Source: Flavobacteriales bacterium UBA4660
GTDB lineage: Bacteria; Bacteroidota; Bacteroidia; Flavobacteriales_D; Sanyastnellaceae
NCBI GenBank assembly: GCA_002405435.1
Contig: DHLU01000146.1
Span: 4,972-12,026, forward strand
DNA length: 7,055 nt
Direction: 5' to 3'
Shown: piece after piece, positions 1 to 6,100 of the stretch
Position numbering within the stretch: position 1 is the stretch's first letter
Layout: every line of letters begins with the position of its first letter
Made by a program: the position numbers and the translations under genes
The notes under the pieces: generated by a model
Seen by the model: the letters and a program-made list of their open reading frames with translations, nothing else
The model's database searches: none
Told to the model about the DNA's origin: nothing

Positions 1-7
1 CGAACGC

Positions 8-41
8 CAGGTGAGCGAAGCCGGGCGGCAGGTGAGCGAAG
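8..41. repeat. Two-copy direct repeat, 21-base period, downstream of atpG
   Basis: The 13-base word CAGGTGAGCGAAG occurs at 8-20 and again at 29-41, a spacing of 21 bases, in the short space after the atpG stop. The second copy runs on into TCGAAC, and CGAAC also occurs at 1-5, so the array may continue past the window edge. From memory, words like GAGCGAAGTCGAA resemble dispersed intergenic repeats of Bacteroidota genomes; that link is inference. I see no convincing rho-independent terminator for atpG in these 57 bases, so the operon end probably lies outside the window. Confidence 0.6.
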
Positions 42-57
42 TCGAACCTAGCCGAAC

Positions 58-930
58 TCAGCCGTTCAACGCCTCCGAACCAGCCACAATCTCGAGAATC
101 TCTCCCGTAATCGCTGCCTGGCGGGCCTTGTTGTAATTCAGCTTGAGTTCCTTTACCAATTCACCGGCATTGTCGGTGGCTTTGTGCATCGCTGTCATAC
201 GGGCACCGTGTTCAGCCGCATTGGAATCAAGCAAGGCCTTGAACAGCTGGATTTTCAGTGACCGCGGAATCAGCTCCTGGATGATCTGGTCTTTTTCCGG
301 TTCAAAAATGTAATCTGTTTTTGTAGTGCCGGTTATGGCGGGCTTCACTACCGGCAGGTATTGTTCGTTCATCAGGATCTGCACCGCGGCATTCTTGAAT
401 TTGTTGTAGACCAAAAACACCTGGTCGTACTTGCCGGAAGCAAACTGCTTCATGATAACCTGGGCAATCTCTCCCACATTTTCAAAATTCAGCTTATCGT
501 AGATGGTGTAGGGAGTGGCCGCAAATCCATCTGTAGTATGATGCGGCGTGCGCTTGAAATTGTCAAAGGCCTTTTTACCCAGCGACAGAATTTTTACATT
601 CTTCCCGCTCAACGGGCCGCGAAGCATGGTGCGAATCTCCTTTTGCACGTTGTTGTTGAATCCGCCACACAAACCGCGATTGGATGTAATCGCTACGATC
701 AGTACGTTTTTCACTTCGCGTTGATGTGAATACTGGCCCTCATTGCCATCGAGACTGCTGCTCACGTTGCTGAGTATCTCCTGAAGTTTCTCGGCATAGG
801 GTCGCATACGGGTAATGGCATCCTGCGCCCGCTTCAGTTTGGCAGCACTTACCATCTTCATGGCAGAGGTTATCTGCATGGTGCTGTTTACTGAGGTGAT
901 GCGGGTGCGGATTTCTTTCAGGTTTGCCAT
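58..930 (-). CDS. atpG: F1 ATP synthase gamma subunit
   Basis: This is the central rotor shaft of F1. It turns inside the alpha3beta3 hexamer and transmits rotation from the c-ring to the catalytic sites on the cytoplasmic face of the membrane. The 290-residue length is normal for the family. The N-terminal coiled-coil helix spans about residues 2-58 and includes the typical MQITSAMKMVSAAK stretch (18-31). The SNRGLCGGFN motif is at 83-92. The C-terminal helix carries the gamma-subunit signature ITGEILEIVAG at 274-284. The start is ATG at 930, 21 bases after the atpA stop, with no Shine-Dalgarno sequence, as usual in Bacteroidota. It is the last gene of the operon in view, and no atpD or atpC follows within the window. 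Confidence 0.97.
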   Translation of the reverse strand: MANLKEIRTRITSVNSTMQITSAMKMVSAAKLKRAQDAITRMRPYAEKLQEILSNVSSSLDGNEGQYSHQREVKNVLIVAITSNRGLCGGFNNNVQKEIRTMLRGPLSGKNVKILSLGKKAFDNFKRTPHHTTDGFAATPYTIYDKLNFENVGEIAQVIMKQFASGKYDQVFLVYNKFKNAAVQILMNEQYLPVVKPAITGTTKTDYIFEPEKDQIIQELIPRSLKIQLFKALLDSNAAEHGARMTAMHKATDNAGELVKELKLNYNKARQAAITGEILEIVAGSEALNG

Positions 931-951
931 GGCTGCGCGCGGAGTTTATAA

Positions 952-2529
952 TCAATTATACCGGGCCGTGAGGTCAGCGGCTACACGCTCAATTACACCG
1001 GTAATTTCGTCGTCAATCCTACCGGCTGCCAGTGCCTTGAGGGTATCGGCATGGTTGGCCTGCATGTGCGCCAGAAAATCATCCTGGAAATTCCTGATCT
1101 GGTCAACAGGCACTTTGGAAAGCAAACCTTTCGTACCGCAGTACAGAATGGCGATCTGCTTCTCCACCGACAGAGGGCTGTTACTTCCCTGCTTGAGGAT
1201 TTCCACGTTGCGTTTACCCTTCTCAAGTACAAACTTGGTGGCATCATCCAGGTCGGATCCGAATTTGGAAAAGGCCTCCAACTCGCGGTACTGGGCCTGG
1301 TCGAGCTTCAGTGTACCGGCTACCTTCTTCATGGATTTAATCTGGGCTGAACCCCCAACGCGGCTCACGCTGATACCTACGTTGATCGCAGGACGTACAC
1401 CGCTGTTGAATAGGTTCGACTCAAGGAAAATCTGTCCGTCGGTAATAGAAATTACGTTGGTAGGAATGTATGCTGATACGTCACCGGCCTGTGTTTCGAT
1501 GATCGGAAGCGCTGTAAGCGATCCGCCGCCTTTTACTTTGCTCTTCAGCGAAGCCGGCAGGTCATTCATCTTCTCGGCCACCGATTGCGTTTCGTTAACC
1601 TTGGCTGCACGCTCGAGCAAGCGGCTGTGCAGGTAAAATACGTCTCCTGGATAAGCCTCACGTCCGGGTGGGCGGCGGAGCAGGAGCGACACTTCGCGGT
1701 ATGCCACAGCCTGTTTAGACAAGTCATCGTATACGATCAGGGCCGGACGGCCGGTGTCGCGGAAATATTCCCCGATGGCACAGCCCGCAAATGGCGCATA
1801 AAACTGCAACGGTGCAGGGTCAGAAGCTGTGGCCGCCACCACTACCGTATAGGGCAACGCACCGTTGTCTTCGAGCGTTTTTACCGTCGCCGCGACGGTA
1901 GAACCCTTCTGGCCAATGGCCACATAGATGCAGTATACCGGTTGTCCTTTATCGTAAAATTCTTTCTGGTTGATGATGGTGTCAATGGCCACCGTGGTCT
2001 TACCCGTCTGGCGGTCACCGATAATCAACTCGCGCTGACCGCGACCAATCGGAATCATGGCGTCAATGGCCTTAATGCCGGTTTGCAGCGGCTCCTTCAC
2101 CGGCTGCCGGTAAATTACGCCCGGTGCCTTTCTTTCCAGTGGCATCTCAAACAACTCGCCCCCGATAGGGCCTCTTCCGTCGATGGCTTCTCCGAGGGTA
2201 TTCACCACACGTCCAAGCATCTGCTCACCCACCTTAATGGAGGCAATCAGTCCGGTGCGCTTCACGCTGGAGCCTTCCTTGAGATCACCGCTCGGACCGA
2301 GAAGTACCACACCCACGTTGTCCTCCTCCAGGTTGAGCGCAATGCCGCGAACGCCGTTGTCGCACTCCACAAGTTCTCCGTATTGCGCATTGGAGAGCCC
2401 ATATACACGGGCAATACCATCACCCACCTGGAGGATGGTACCCACTTCCTGAAGTTCCGCTTCCGTCTTGAATGACGAAAGCTGCTCACGCAGGATATTT
2501 GAAATTTCTGCCGGTTTTACTTCTGACAT
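952..2529 (-). CDS. atpA: F1 ATP synthase alpha subunit
   Basis: This is the non-catalytic nucleotide-binding subunit of F1, which alternates with beta in the alpha3beta3 head. At 525 residues it has the N-terminal beta-barrel (about 25-95), a nucleotide-binding domain with Walker A GDRQTGKT at 171-178 and Walker B LIVYDD at 264-269, and a C-terminal helical domain. The alpha/beta signature [10 protein letters not shown] is at 380-389. Arg390, in the SRVGG context, is the arginine finger that reaches into the neighbouring beta catalytic site. Relative to E. coli alpha, the stretch at about 311-337 (ending KGGGS) is longer; from memory this is typical of Bacteroidota. The ATG at 2529 follows the atpH stop by 43 bases and has no clear Shine-Dalgarno sequence. 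The protein appears intact. Confidence 0.98.
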   Translation of the reverse strand: MSEVKPAEISNILREQLSSFKTEAELQEVGTILQVGDGIARVYGLSNAQYGELVECDNGVRGIALNLEEDNVGVVLLGPSGDLKEGSSVKRTGLIASIKVGEQMLGRVVNTLGEAIDGRGPIGGELFEMPLERKAPGVIYRQPVKEPLQTGIKAIDAMIPIGRGQRELIIGDRQTGKTTVAIDTIINQKEFYDKGQPVYCIYVAIGQKGSTVAATVKTLEDNGALPYTVVVAATASDPAPLQFYAPFAGCAIGEYFRDTGRPALIVYDDLSKQAVAYREVSLLLRRPPGREAYPGDVFYLHSRLLERAAKVNETQSVAEKMNDLPASLKSKVKGGGSLTALPIIETQAGDVSAYIPTNVISITDGQIFLESNLFNSGVRPAINVGISVSRVGGSAQIKSMKKVAGTLKLDQAQYRELEAFSKFGSDLDDATKFVLEKGKRNVEILKQGSNSPLSVEKQIAILYCGTKGLLSKVPVDQIRNFQDDFLAHMQANHADTLKALAAGRIDDEITGVIERVAADLTARYN

Positions 2530-2572
2530 GGCTGAATGATTTAGGGGAAAACTGCGGTGGGCTCTACCTCCG

Positions 2573-3130
2573 TCAGATTTCCGGTATATATGGATTTTCT
2601 TCGAATTCTCTTCTCAGTTTCTTAATCTGTCCCGACACCGAGGTATCGATCATACGGTCGCCGACCGTCAGCACGAATCCCCCGATGACTGCACTATCAA
2701 CTTTTTCGGTCACTTCCACCTCTCCGCCCGCCAGTTTCCTGGCCTCGTCCAAAATGCGTGCGCGTGTGCCGGCATCCAGCGGAACGGCTGTAACCACCGT
2801 GGCCGGCGTGATGTTGCGCTGCCGCTGCATCTGCAGGATAAAGGAGGTTACCACTTCAGGCAGAAAAGCCTCACGACCCTTTTTAATCAGCAGGATGATG
2901 AATTTATGGGTGAGTTCACTTATACTTCCCGCAAAAATCAGGTTGAGAATCTGTTCCTTCTTGTCTGCCTTCACGACCGGACTCCGCAGCAGCAACTCCA
3001 GGTCACGGTTGGAACTGACAATGCCCTGAATCAACTGCATATCGGCAAAAACCGCGTCCGACTGCCCCCGCTCAGTGCTGAGGTCCAGCAGCGACTTTGC
3101 ATAGCGGGAAGAAATTTTTACGCCGCGCAT
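2573..3130 (-). CDS. atpH: F1 ATP synthase delta subunit (OSCP homologue)
   Basis: Delta sits on top of F1 and ties the alpha3beta3 head to the peripheral stalk formed by the b subunits, so it is part of the stator. At 185 residues it has the expected length. The N-terminal helical bundle spans about residues 5-105, starting with the family-like RYAKSLLDL (9-17). The conserved C-terminal region, [21 protein letters not shown] and onward to KLRREF (144-176), matches the delta/OSCP signature. Its ATG shares one base with the atpF stop (TGATG), indicating translational coupling of two stator subunits that bind each other. Confidence 0.96.
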   Translation of the reverse strand: MRGVKISSRYAKSLLDLSTERGQSDAVFADMQLIQGIVSSNRDLELLLRSPVVKADKKEQILNLIFAGSISELTHKFIILLIKKGREAFLPEVVTSFILQMQRQRNITPATVVTAVPLDAGTRARILDEARKLAGGEVEVTEKVDSAVIGGFVLTVGDRMIDTSVSGQIKKLRREFEENPYIPEI

Positions 3131-3627
3131 CAGTTCACATGAATTTCAGCCGCCAACGCCTGGTTCAGTGCCTGCTGGCGCTCTGCGTCCGTCAGTTTTT
3201 CCCTGACCAGTTTCTCAGCGATATCAATCGACAGCGTCGCCATATAGTTTTTGATGTCCGTCATGGCAGCTTTCTTCTGGTTTTCGATATCCAGTCGGGC
3301 ATTGGCCATCAGCCGCTCGGCGTTTTCACGCGCTTTCGACTCAATTTCAGCCTTGACCTTCTCGCCGATGTCCTTGGCGTCTTTCAAAATCCGGTCGCGC
3401 TCATTCCTGGCCTCCCTGAGCAGCGCTTCATTGCCCGCCTTCAGTCCTGCCATTTCATGGCGGGCCTTCTCAGCTTCGTTCAGCGCATTCTCAATGGACT
3501 GGGAACGCTCATCGAGCGATGTGAGGATGGGTCCCCACGCGTACTTCTTCAAGATGAAGAGCACCACGAGAAAGGCCACCGACGCCCAAAATACCGTACC
3601 TACGGATACACTTAATAATCCTTCCAT
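3130..3627 (-). CDS. atpF: F0 ATP synthase b subunit
   Basis: This is the peripheral-stalk subunit. Its N-terminal membrane anchor contacts subunit a, and a dimer of its long helix reaches up to delta, holding the head against rotor torque. It has 165 residues. A single transmembrane helix lies at about 8-27, followed by the family-typical KKYAWGPI (27-34). From about 38 to 145 it is one charged, Ala/Glu/Lys/Arg-rich helix of coiled-coil type. Only one b gene is present, so the stalk is probably a homodimer rather than the b/b' pair of photosynthetic bacteria. It starts 51 bases after atpE, and its stop overlaps the atpH start by one base. Confidence 0.96.
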   Translation of the reverse strand: MEGLLSVSVGTVFWASVAFLVVLFILKKYAWGPILTSLDERSQSIENALNEAEKARHEMAGLKAGNEALLREARNERDRILKDAKDIGEKVKAEIESKARENAERLMANARLDIENQKKAAMTDIKNYMATLSIDIAEKLVREKLTDAERQQALNQALAAEIHVN

Positions 3628-3678
3628 CTGACGATTTTTAAAGGGTTTTTCCCGACCCGGTTACCCGGATTGCCGGCT

Positions 3679-3921
3679 TTAGCCGAATACCACGAGCAGG
3701 CAGATGATCACCGCGAAAAGGGCAACCCCTTCCACCAGTGCCGCAGCCACGATCATGTTGGCGCGCAGGTCACCCATACTCTCGGGCTGACGTGCCATCG
3801 CCTCCAGGGCATGGCCGCCAATGAGACCTACACCGATACCGGCTCCGATCGCCGCCAGGCCTGCACCGATACCGGCAAATCCAGCTGCTGCTTCTGCTAA
3901 GATGACTGTAAGTAATTCCAT
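3679..3921 (-). CDS. atpE: F0 ATP synthase c subunit (proton type)
   Basis: This is the proteolipid that forms the membrane rotor ring, an 80-residue helical hairpin. Helix 1 contains the glycine-packing motif GAGIGVG (26-32). The polar cytoplasmic loop ARQPE is at 43-47 and contacts the rotor stalk. Helix 2 carries the ion-binding carboxylate Glu64 in LVEGVALF. The residues that define sodium-binding rings in Ilyobacter-type c subunits (Gln near position 31 and Ser right after the Glu) are Val31 and Gly65 here, so the ring should carry protons. The start at 3921 has an unusually A-rich leader, consistent with the high copy number of this subunit. Confidence 0.97.
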   Translation of the reverse strand: MELLTVILAEAAAGFAGIGAGLAAIGAGIGVGLIGGHALEAMARQPESMGDLRANMIVAAALVEGVALFAVIICLLVVFG

Positions 3922-3949
3922 GTTATTGCGTTTTTATTTGAATGATAGA
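3922..3949 (-). promoter_or_regulatory. A-rich translation leader of atpE
   Basis: The 28 bases between the atpB stop and the atpE ATG are AT-rich and lack a Shine-Dalgarno sequence. They carry adenines at -2, -3, -5, -6 and -10 to -13 relative to the ATG. In Bacteroidota, adenines near -3, -6 and about -12 are known to favour initiation when Shine-Dalgarno pairing is not used. The leaders of atpA, atpF and atpG lack an A at -3 and -6, so this leader stands out in the operon. Stronger initiation here would fit the excess of c over the other subunits; that role is inferred. Confidence 0.5.
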
Positions 3950-5173
3950 TTAATGATGTGCTTCTTCGTGGTGGTGCTCCTGGGTAGCGTCGCCAAAATA
4001 CAGGGCGGCCAGCAGGGTAAATACATAGGCCTGCAGGAAGGCAACCAGCAACTCGATAAAATACATAAAGATCATAAACAGGCTGGCGCCGATACCAACC
4101 CCATATCCCGCGGCGGCTCCGCTCTTCTCCGCAAAAATGAAAATCAGCGATGTGAAGGCGAGAATCACGATGTGACCGGCGTTGATGTTGGCCGTAAGAC
4201 GAATCATCAGTACCGCAGGCTTCATAAACACGCTCATGATCTCAATCGGAACAAGAATCAGCTTCACGAAAAGGGGAACACCGGGAGGCCAGAGGATATG
4301 CCCCCAGTAATGGGCATTTCCACTCACGGTTGTAATCACAAATACCATCGTGGCCAGCACCAGCGTAACACTCAGGGTACCGGTAATATTGAAGCCACCC
4401 GAAAAAGGCACGAGTCCGAGCAGGTTACACGCCCAGATAAAGAAAAATGCGGTCAGCAGGAAGGGGAGGTAGCGCATCGCCTTCTTTTTGCCGAGGGCGG
4501 GAATGGCTACTTCATCCTTGATAAAGAGCACCAGCGGCTCCAGCAGGTTTTGCAGTCCTTTGGGAGCCTGTCCCCTGCGCTTCTGGTAAGCGCGTGCCAT
4601 GCGTACAAACAGAAATACTACCAGCGCAAGCATCAGCAGCATACCGAACACAGACTTAGTGATGCTGAAATCGGTAACCGGCGTTCCGTGGCTGTGGGCT
4701 GCATGGGCTTCCGGTGCCGCTTCCGCGCGCAGGGTACTGTCTGCCGCGTGCACCTCACCATGGCCAGGGGCGGTTTCCGCTGCGTGAAGGTCTGCATGAG
4801 CGGTCTCCATGTGTCCATCCGCACCCTCTACCACCGTGATCTGCTCATGAACCAGCGCATAGGTATTGCCCGTCTTCTCACTGTGGTACCGGCGGGTAAA
4901 GCCGTGATGCTCGTCCATAAACACACCGCTGGAGAAAAAGTCCCAGCCCTTATCCGTTTTCACTATGCACGGCAAGGGAAGGGTTAGGTCTCCGATCAGG
5001 TGAATGGAATGGGCATCCTGAATATGGTGCATAATCACTTCACCCGCATTGAATTTCCCTTCACTTCCACCCCCGGAGGCAAGCAACCGGGCGGGAACCA
5101 CCAGAAACATTACGACCGCAGCCACGGCGAGGCGGCTGAGGCGAAGGAACTGTGTATGTAGGCTGAAAATCAT
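3950..5173 (-). CDS. atpB: F0 ATP synthase a subunit with signal peptide and His-rich periplasmic domain
   Basis: Subunit a forms the two proton half-channels beside the c-ring. I choose ATG at 5173 (407 residues). A longer reading from TTG at 5203 adds 10 residues, but that TTG is part of a good promoter -7 box. Residues 1-32 look like a signal peptide (hydrophobic core, then RLLA before Ser33). Next comes a periplasmic extension of about 135 residues, absent from E. coli AtpB but typical of Bacteroidota; residues 121-162 hold eight His amid Ala and Glu. Membrane segments are at about 171-193, 234-257, 262-285, 303-345 and 358-393. The essential Arg325 lies in MIRLTANINAGH. His334 and Glu374 occupy the positions of E. 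coli Glu219 and His245, an apparent swapped pair, and Gln381 matches Gln252. The C-terminal tail has five His in the last eight residues. It opens the structural operon. Confidence 0.95.
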   Translation of the reverse strand: MIFSLHTQFLRLSRLAVAAVVMFLVVPARLLASGGGSEGKFNAGEVIMHHIQDAHSIHLIGDLTLPLPCIVKTDKGWDFFSSGVFMDEHHGFTRRYHSEKTGNTYALVHEQITVVEGADGHMETAHADLHAAETAPGHGEVHAADSTLRAEAAPEAHAAHSHGTPVTDFSITKSVFGMLLMLALVVFLFVRMARAYQKRRGQAPKGLQNLLEPLVLFIKDEVAIPALGKKKAMRYLPFLLTAFFFIWACNLLGLVPFSGGFNITGTLSVTLVLATMVFVITTVSGNAHYWGHILWPPGVPLFVKLILVPIEIMSVFMKPAVLMIRLTANINAGHIVILAFTSLIFIFAEKSGAAAGYGVGIGASLFMIFMYFIELLVAFLQAYVFTLLAALYFGDATQEHHHEEAHH

Positions 5174-5200
5174 GCAGGTAAAGGCTTTCAAAAAGCGCGG

Positions 5201-5230
5201 CAAAATTATTCAGGCATTCGGCCTGTGCAA
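5201..5230 (-). promoter_or_regulatory. Bacteroidota-type promoter for the atpB operon
   Basis: On the minus strand, TTG (5230-5228) is followed by 19 bases and then TAATTTTG (5208-5201). This matches the Bacteroidota sigma-ABfr consensus of a -33 TTG/TTTG and a -7 TAnnTTTG. Transcription would begin a few bases downstream, near 5195, leaving a leader of roughly 20 bases before the atpB ATG at 5173. The alternative TTG start codon at 5203-5201 is the last three bases of the -7 box, so it could not be in this transcript. The position in a 242-base non-coding gap, before the first structural gene, supports the call. Confidence 0.65.
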
Positions 5231-5255
5231 GGCGGGTGTTCAAAAAATACCCACC
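5231..5255 (-). promoter_or_regulatory. Imperfect inverted repeat next to the atpB promoter
   Basis: Two 10-base arms (5255-5246 and 5240-5231 on the minus strand, GGTGGGTATT and AACACCCGCC) can pair with one G-T wobble and one A-C mismatch around a 5-base loop. The repeat ends exactly one base before the -33 TTG of the promoter. No T-run follows the minus-strand hairpin, so it does not look like a terminator for the upstream genes. A binding site for a dimeric regulator, or an RNA structure in read-through transcripts, are the obvious possibilities. Both are inference. Confidence 0.4.
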
Positions 5256-5388
5256 AATGCGCACAACAAGGGCCTAAGGGTTGATATCCAACATATTCAG
5301 ATGCAATTTTGGCAGGGCAAATCCGCGGTGAAAACGGCTTTTTAGGCAAAACAGGTCCAAAACCCGGCAATGTTGGCTTCAACCAGAG

Positions 5389-5412
5389 AAAAAAAGCGCG
5401 CCCGGAGGCCCG
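5389..5412 (-). terminator. Probable rho-independent terminator after the AtpI-like gene
   Basis: Four bases after the TAA stop of the AtpI-like gene, the minus strand reads CGGGCC-TCCG-GGCGCG, a six-position GC stem with one G-G mismatch and a 4-base loop. One C and then seven T (5395-5389) follow. Position, GC-rich stem and T-run fit an intrinsic terminator or a leaky attenuator. It would separate the upstream genes from the atpB unit, which has its own promoter about 160 bases further on. The stem is short and mismatched, so efficiency may be partial. Confidence 0.55.
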
Positions 5413-5415
5413 TTG

Positions 5416-5805
5416 TTACCTGCCGGAAGGCTTGCGCAGTTCGGGCAGGAGCGCCGCAATCAGAATGGCTGTAAAAACGAGGTAAATGCCTAGCAGCGCC
5501 AGGGCAAAGGCCTTGCGGTGGGGCATGCCGGCCATAAAATAGACTCCGGCAGTGGCTGCCGTCACGAGCAGTTTGATGGTAACCGACCCATTCACCGCTG
5601 CTACAAAACGATGGGGTGATTTTTTGCCGGCCCCGGCCACGATCCTGTACAGCAGCAAGGTCAGCAGGGCATAGCCCGGTATCAGGTACCAAACAGCAGC
5701 GGGCAGCACCTTTCCGGAAAAATGCGATACAGCCAGGGCGATACCGGTTAGTGCGGCCGCACCTGATAGTAGCATAACGATCATTCGGCCGAGGGCACTT
5801 TTCAT
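5416..5805 (-). CDS. AtpI-like four-helix membrane protein (putative F0 accessory)
   Basis: The 129-residue hydrophobic protein has four predicted membrane helices, at about 8-26, 37-54, 74-92 and 98-119, with short basic loops (KKSPHR at 61-66, PHRK at 95-98). Length, topology and its place between atpZ and atpB match AtpI, the poorly conserved ATP synthase I protein implicated in c-ring assembly and, with AtpZ, in divalent-cation uptake in some bacteria. I do not recognise a diagnostic AtpI motif, so the assignment rests mainly on context and I give no symbol. The start is ATG at 5805, 52 bases after the atpZ stop. A probable terminator follows its stop. A broken or non-functional gene is unlikely, since it is open throughout and has a sensible membrane pattern. 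Confidence 0.75.
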   Translation of the reverse strand: MKSALGRMIVMLLSGAAALTGIALAVSHFSGKVLPAAVWYLIPGYALLTLLLYRIVAGAGKKSPHRFVAAVNGSVTIKLLVTAATAGVYFMAGMPHRKAFALALLGIYLVFTAILIAALLPELRKPSGR

Positions 5806-5831
5806 GTTGCAAAAATGGTGAATCTGCCTCG

Positions 5832-5844
5832 CCGGGCGCCCCGG
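5832..5844 (-). other. Small GC-rich hairpin between atpZ and the AtpI-like gene
   Basis: The bases form a perfect 5-bp inverted repeat (CCGGG and CCCGG) with a 3-base loop, 13 bases beyond the atpZ stop. No T-run follows directly, so I do not call it a terminator. It could stabilise RNA or modulate initiation of the next gene, but such short GC palindromes also arise by chance. Confidence 0.25.
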
Positions 5845-5857
5845 GTGTTATAACGAA

Positions 5858-6100
5858 TCACCGCCTGCCCAATTCCCTGATGACCTGATAGATGGCTACC
5901 GCCACGGCGAGCAAAGAAAACAGCAGTGTCCAAAGGGGAAAATGAAGTCCGGCTAACTTGTCCAACTGGCGGCCGCCCCAAACGCCCAAAAAGATGGTAG
6001 TGCCCATCTGAACCGAGAGCGATGAATACCTCAGAAAGGCATTTTCACGAAACCGCGACCGAAGCGGCCGCTGAGGAGGCTGAGGCCCCTTCGATTCCAT
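5858..6100 (-). CDS. atpZ: AtpZ-family F0 accessory protein
   Basis: This small, two-helix membrane protein has 80 residues. The family-like core begins at AFLRYSSLSVQMG (21-33). Helix 1 is about 26-44 and ends in GVWGGRQLDKLAG (39-51). Helix 2 is about 54-74 and is followed by a basic end (RELGRR). AtpZ proteins accompany AtpI at ATP synthase loci; in an alkaliphilic Bacillus the two are reported to form a complex linked to F0 stability and Mg/Ca movement. The N-terminal 20 residues are Pro/Arg-rich and soluble. The ATG at 6100 is the only plausible start, since the next in-frame ATG (residue 32) would cut helix 1. This start places the first 56 bases inside the bactofilin 3' end, in another frame, suggesting translational coupling. 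Confidence 0.88.
   Translation of the reverse strand: MESKGPQPPQRPLRSRFRENAFLRYSSLSVQMGTTIFLGVWGGRQLDKLAGLHFPLWTLLFSLLAVAVAIYQVIRELGRR

Noticed and set aside
815..1636. A 273-codon plus-strand open frame across atpG and atpA
   Set aside because: It crosses two genes and their junction in antisense, with a Ser/Leu/Arg-rich product of shadow type.
1585..2475. A 296-codon plus-strand open frame opposite atpA
   Set aside because: It is fully antisense to the conserved atpA nucleotide-binding domain, and its product shows no family resemblance.
3628..3678. Three CCGG words in the atpE-atpF gap that could form a small hairpin
   Set aside because: The best stem is only about 4 bp and no T-run follows directly, so neither a terminator nor a processing site can be supported.
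3821..4987. A 388-codon open frame on the plus strand, antisense to atpB and the atpE 5' end
   Set aside because: It lies opposite two well-supported genes; its translation is rich in His, Gln, Arg and Lys without any recognisable domain, as expected of an antisense shadow.
5274..5315. A possible second promoter, TTTG with a TATGTTGG-like -7 element, upstream of the main atpB promoter
   Set aside because: The -7 element departs from TAnnTTTG and the spacing is 22 bases, clearly weaker than the match at 5201-5230.
5342..5812. A 156-codon minus-strand frame overlapping the AtpI-like gene
   Set aside because: Its product is Cys/Arg/Pro-rich with no membrane pattern, whereas the overlapping frame 5416-5805 has four clean hydrophobic segments and fits the context.
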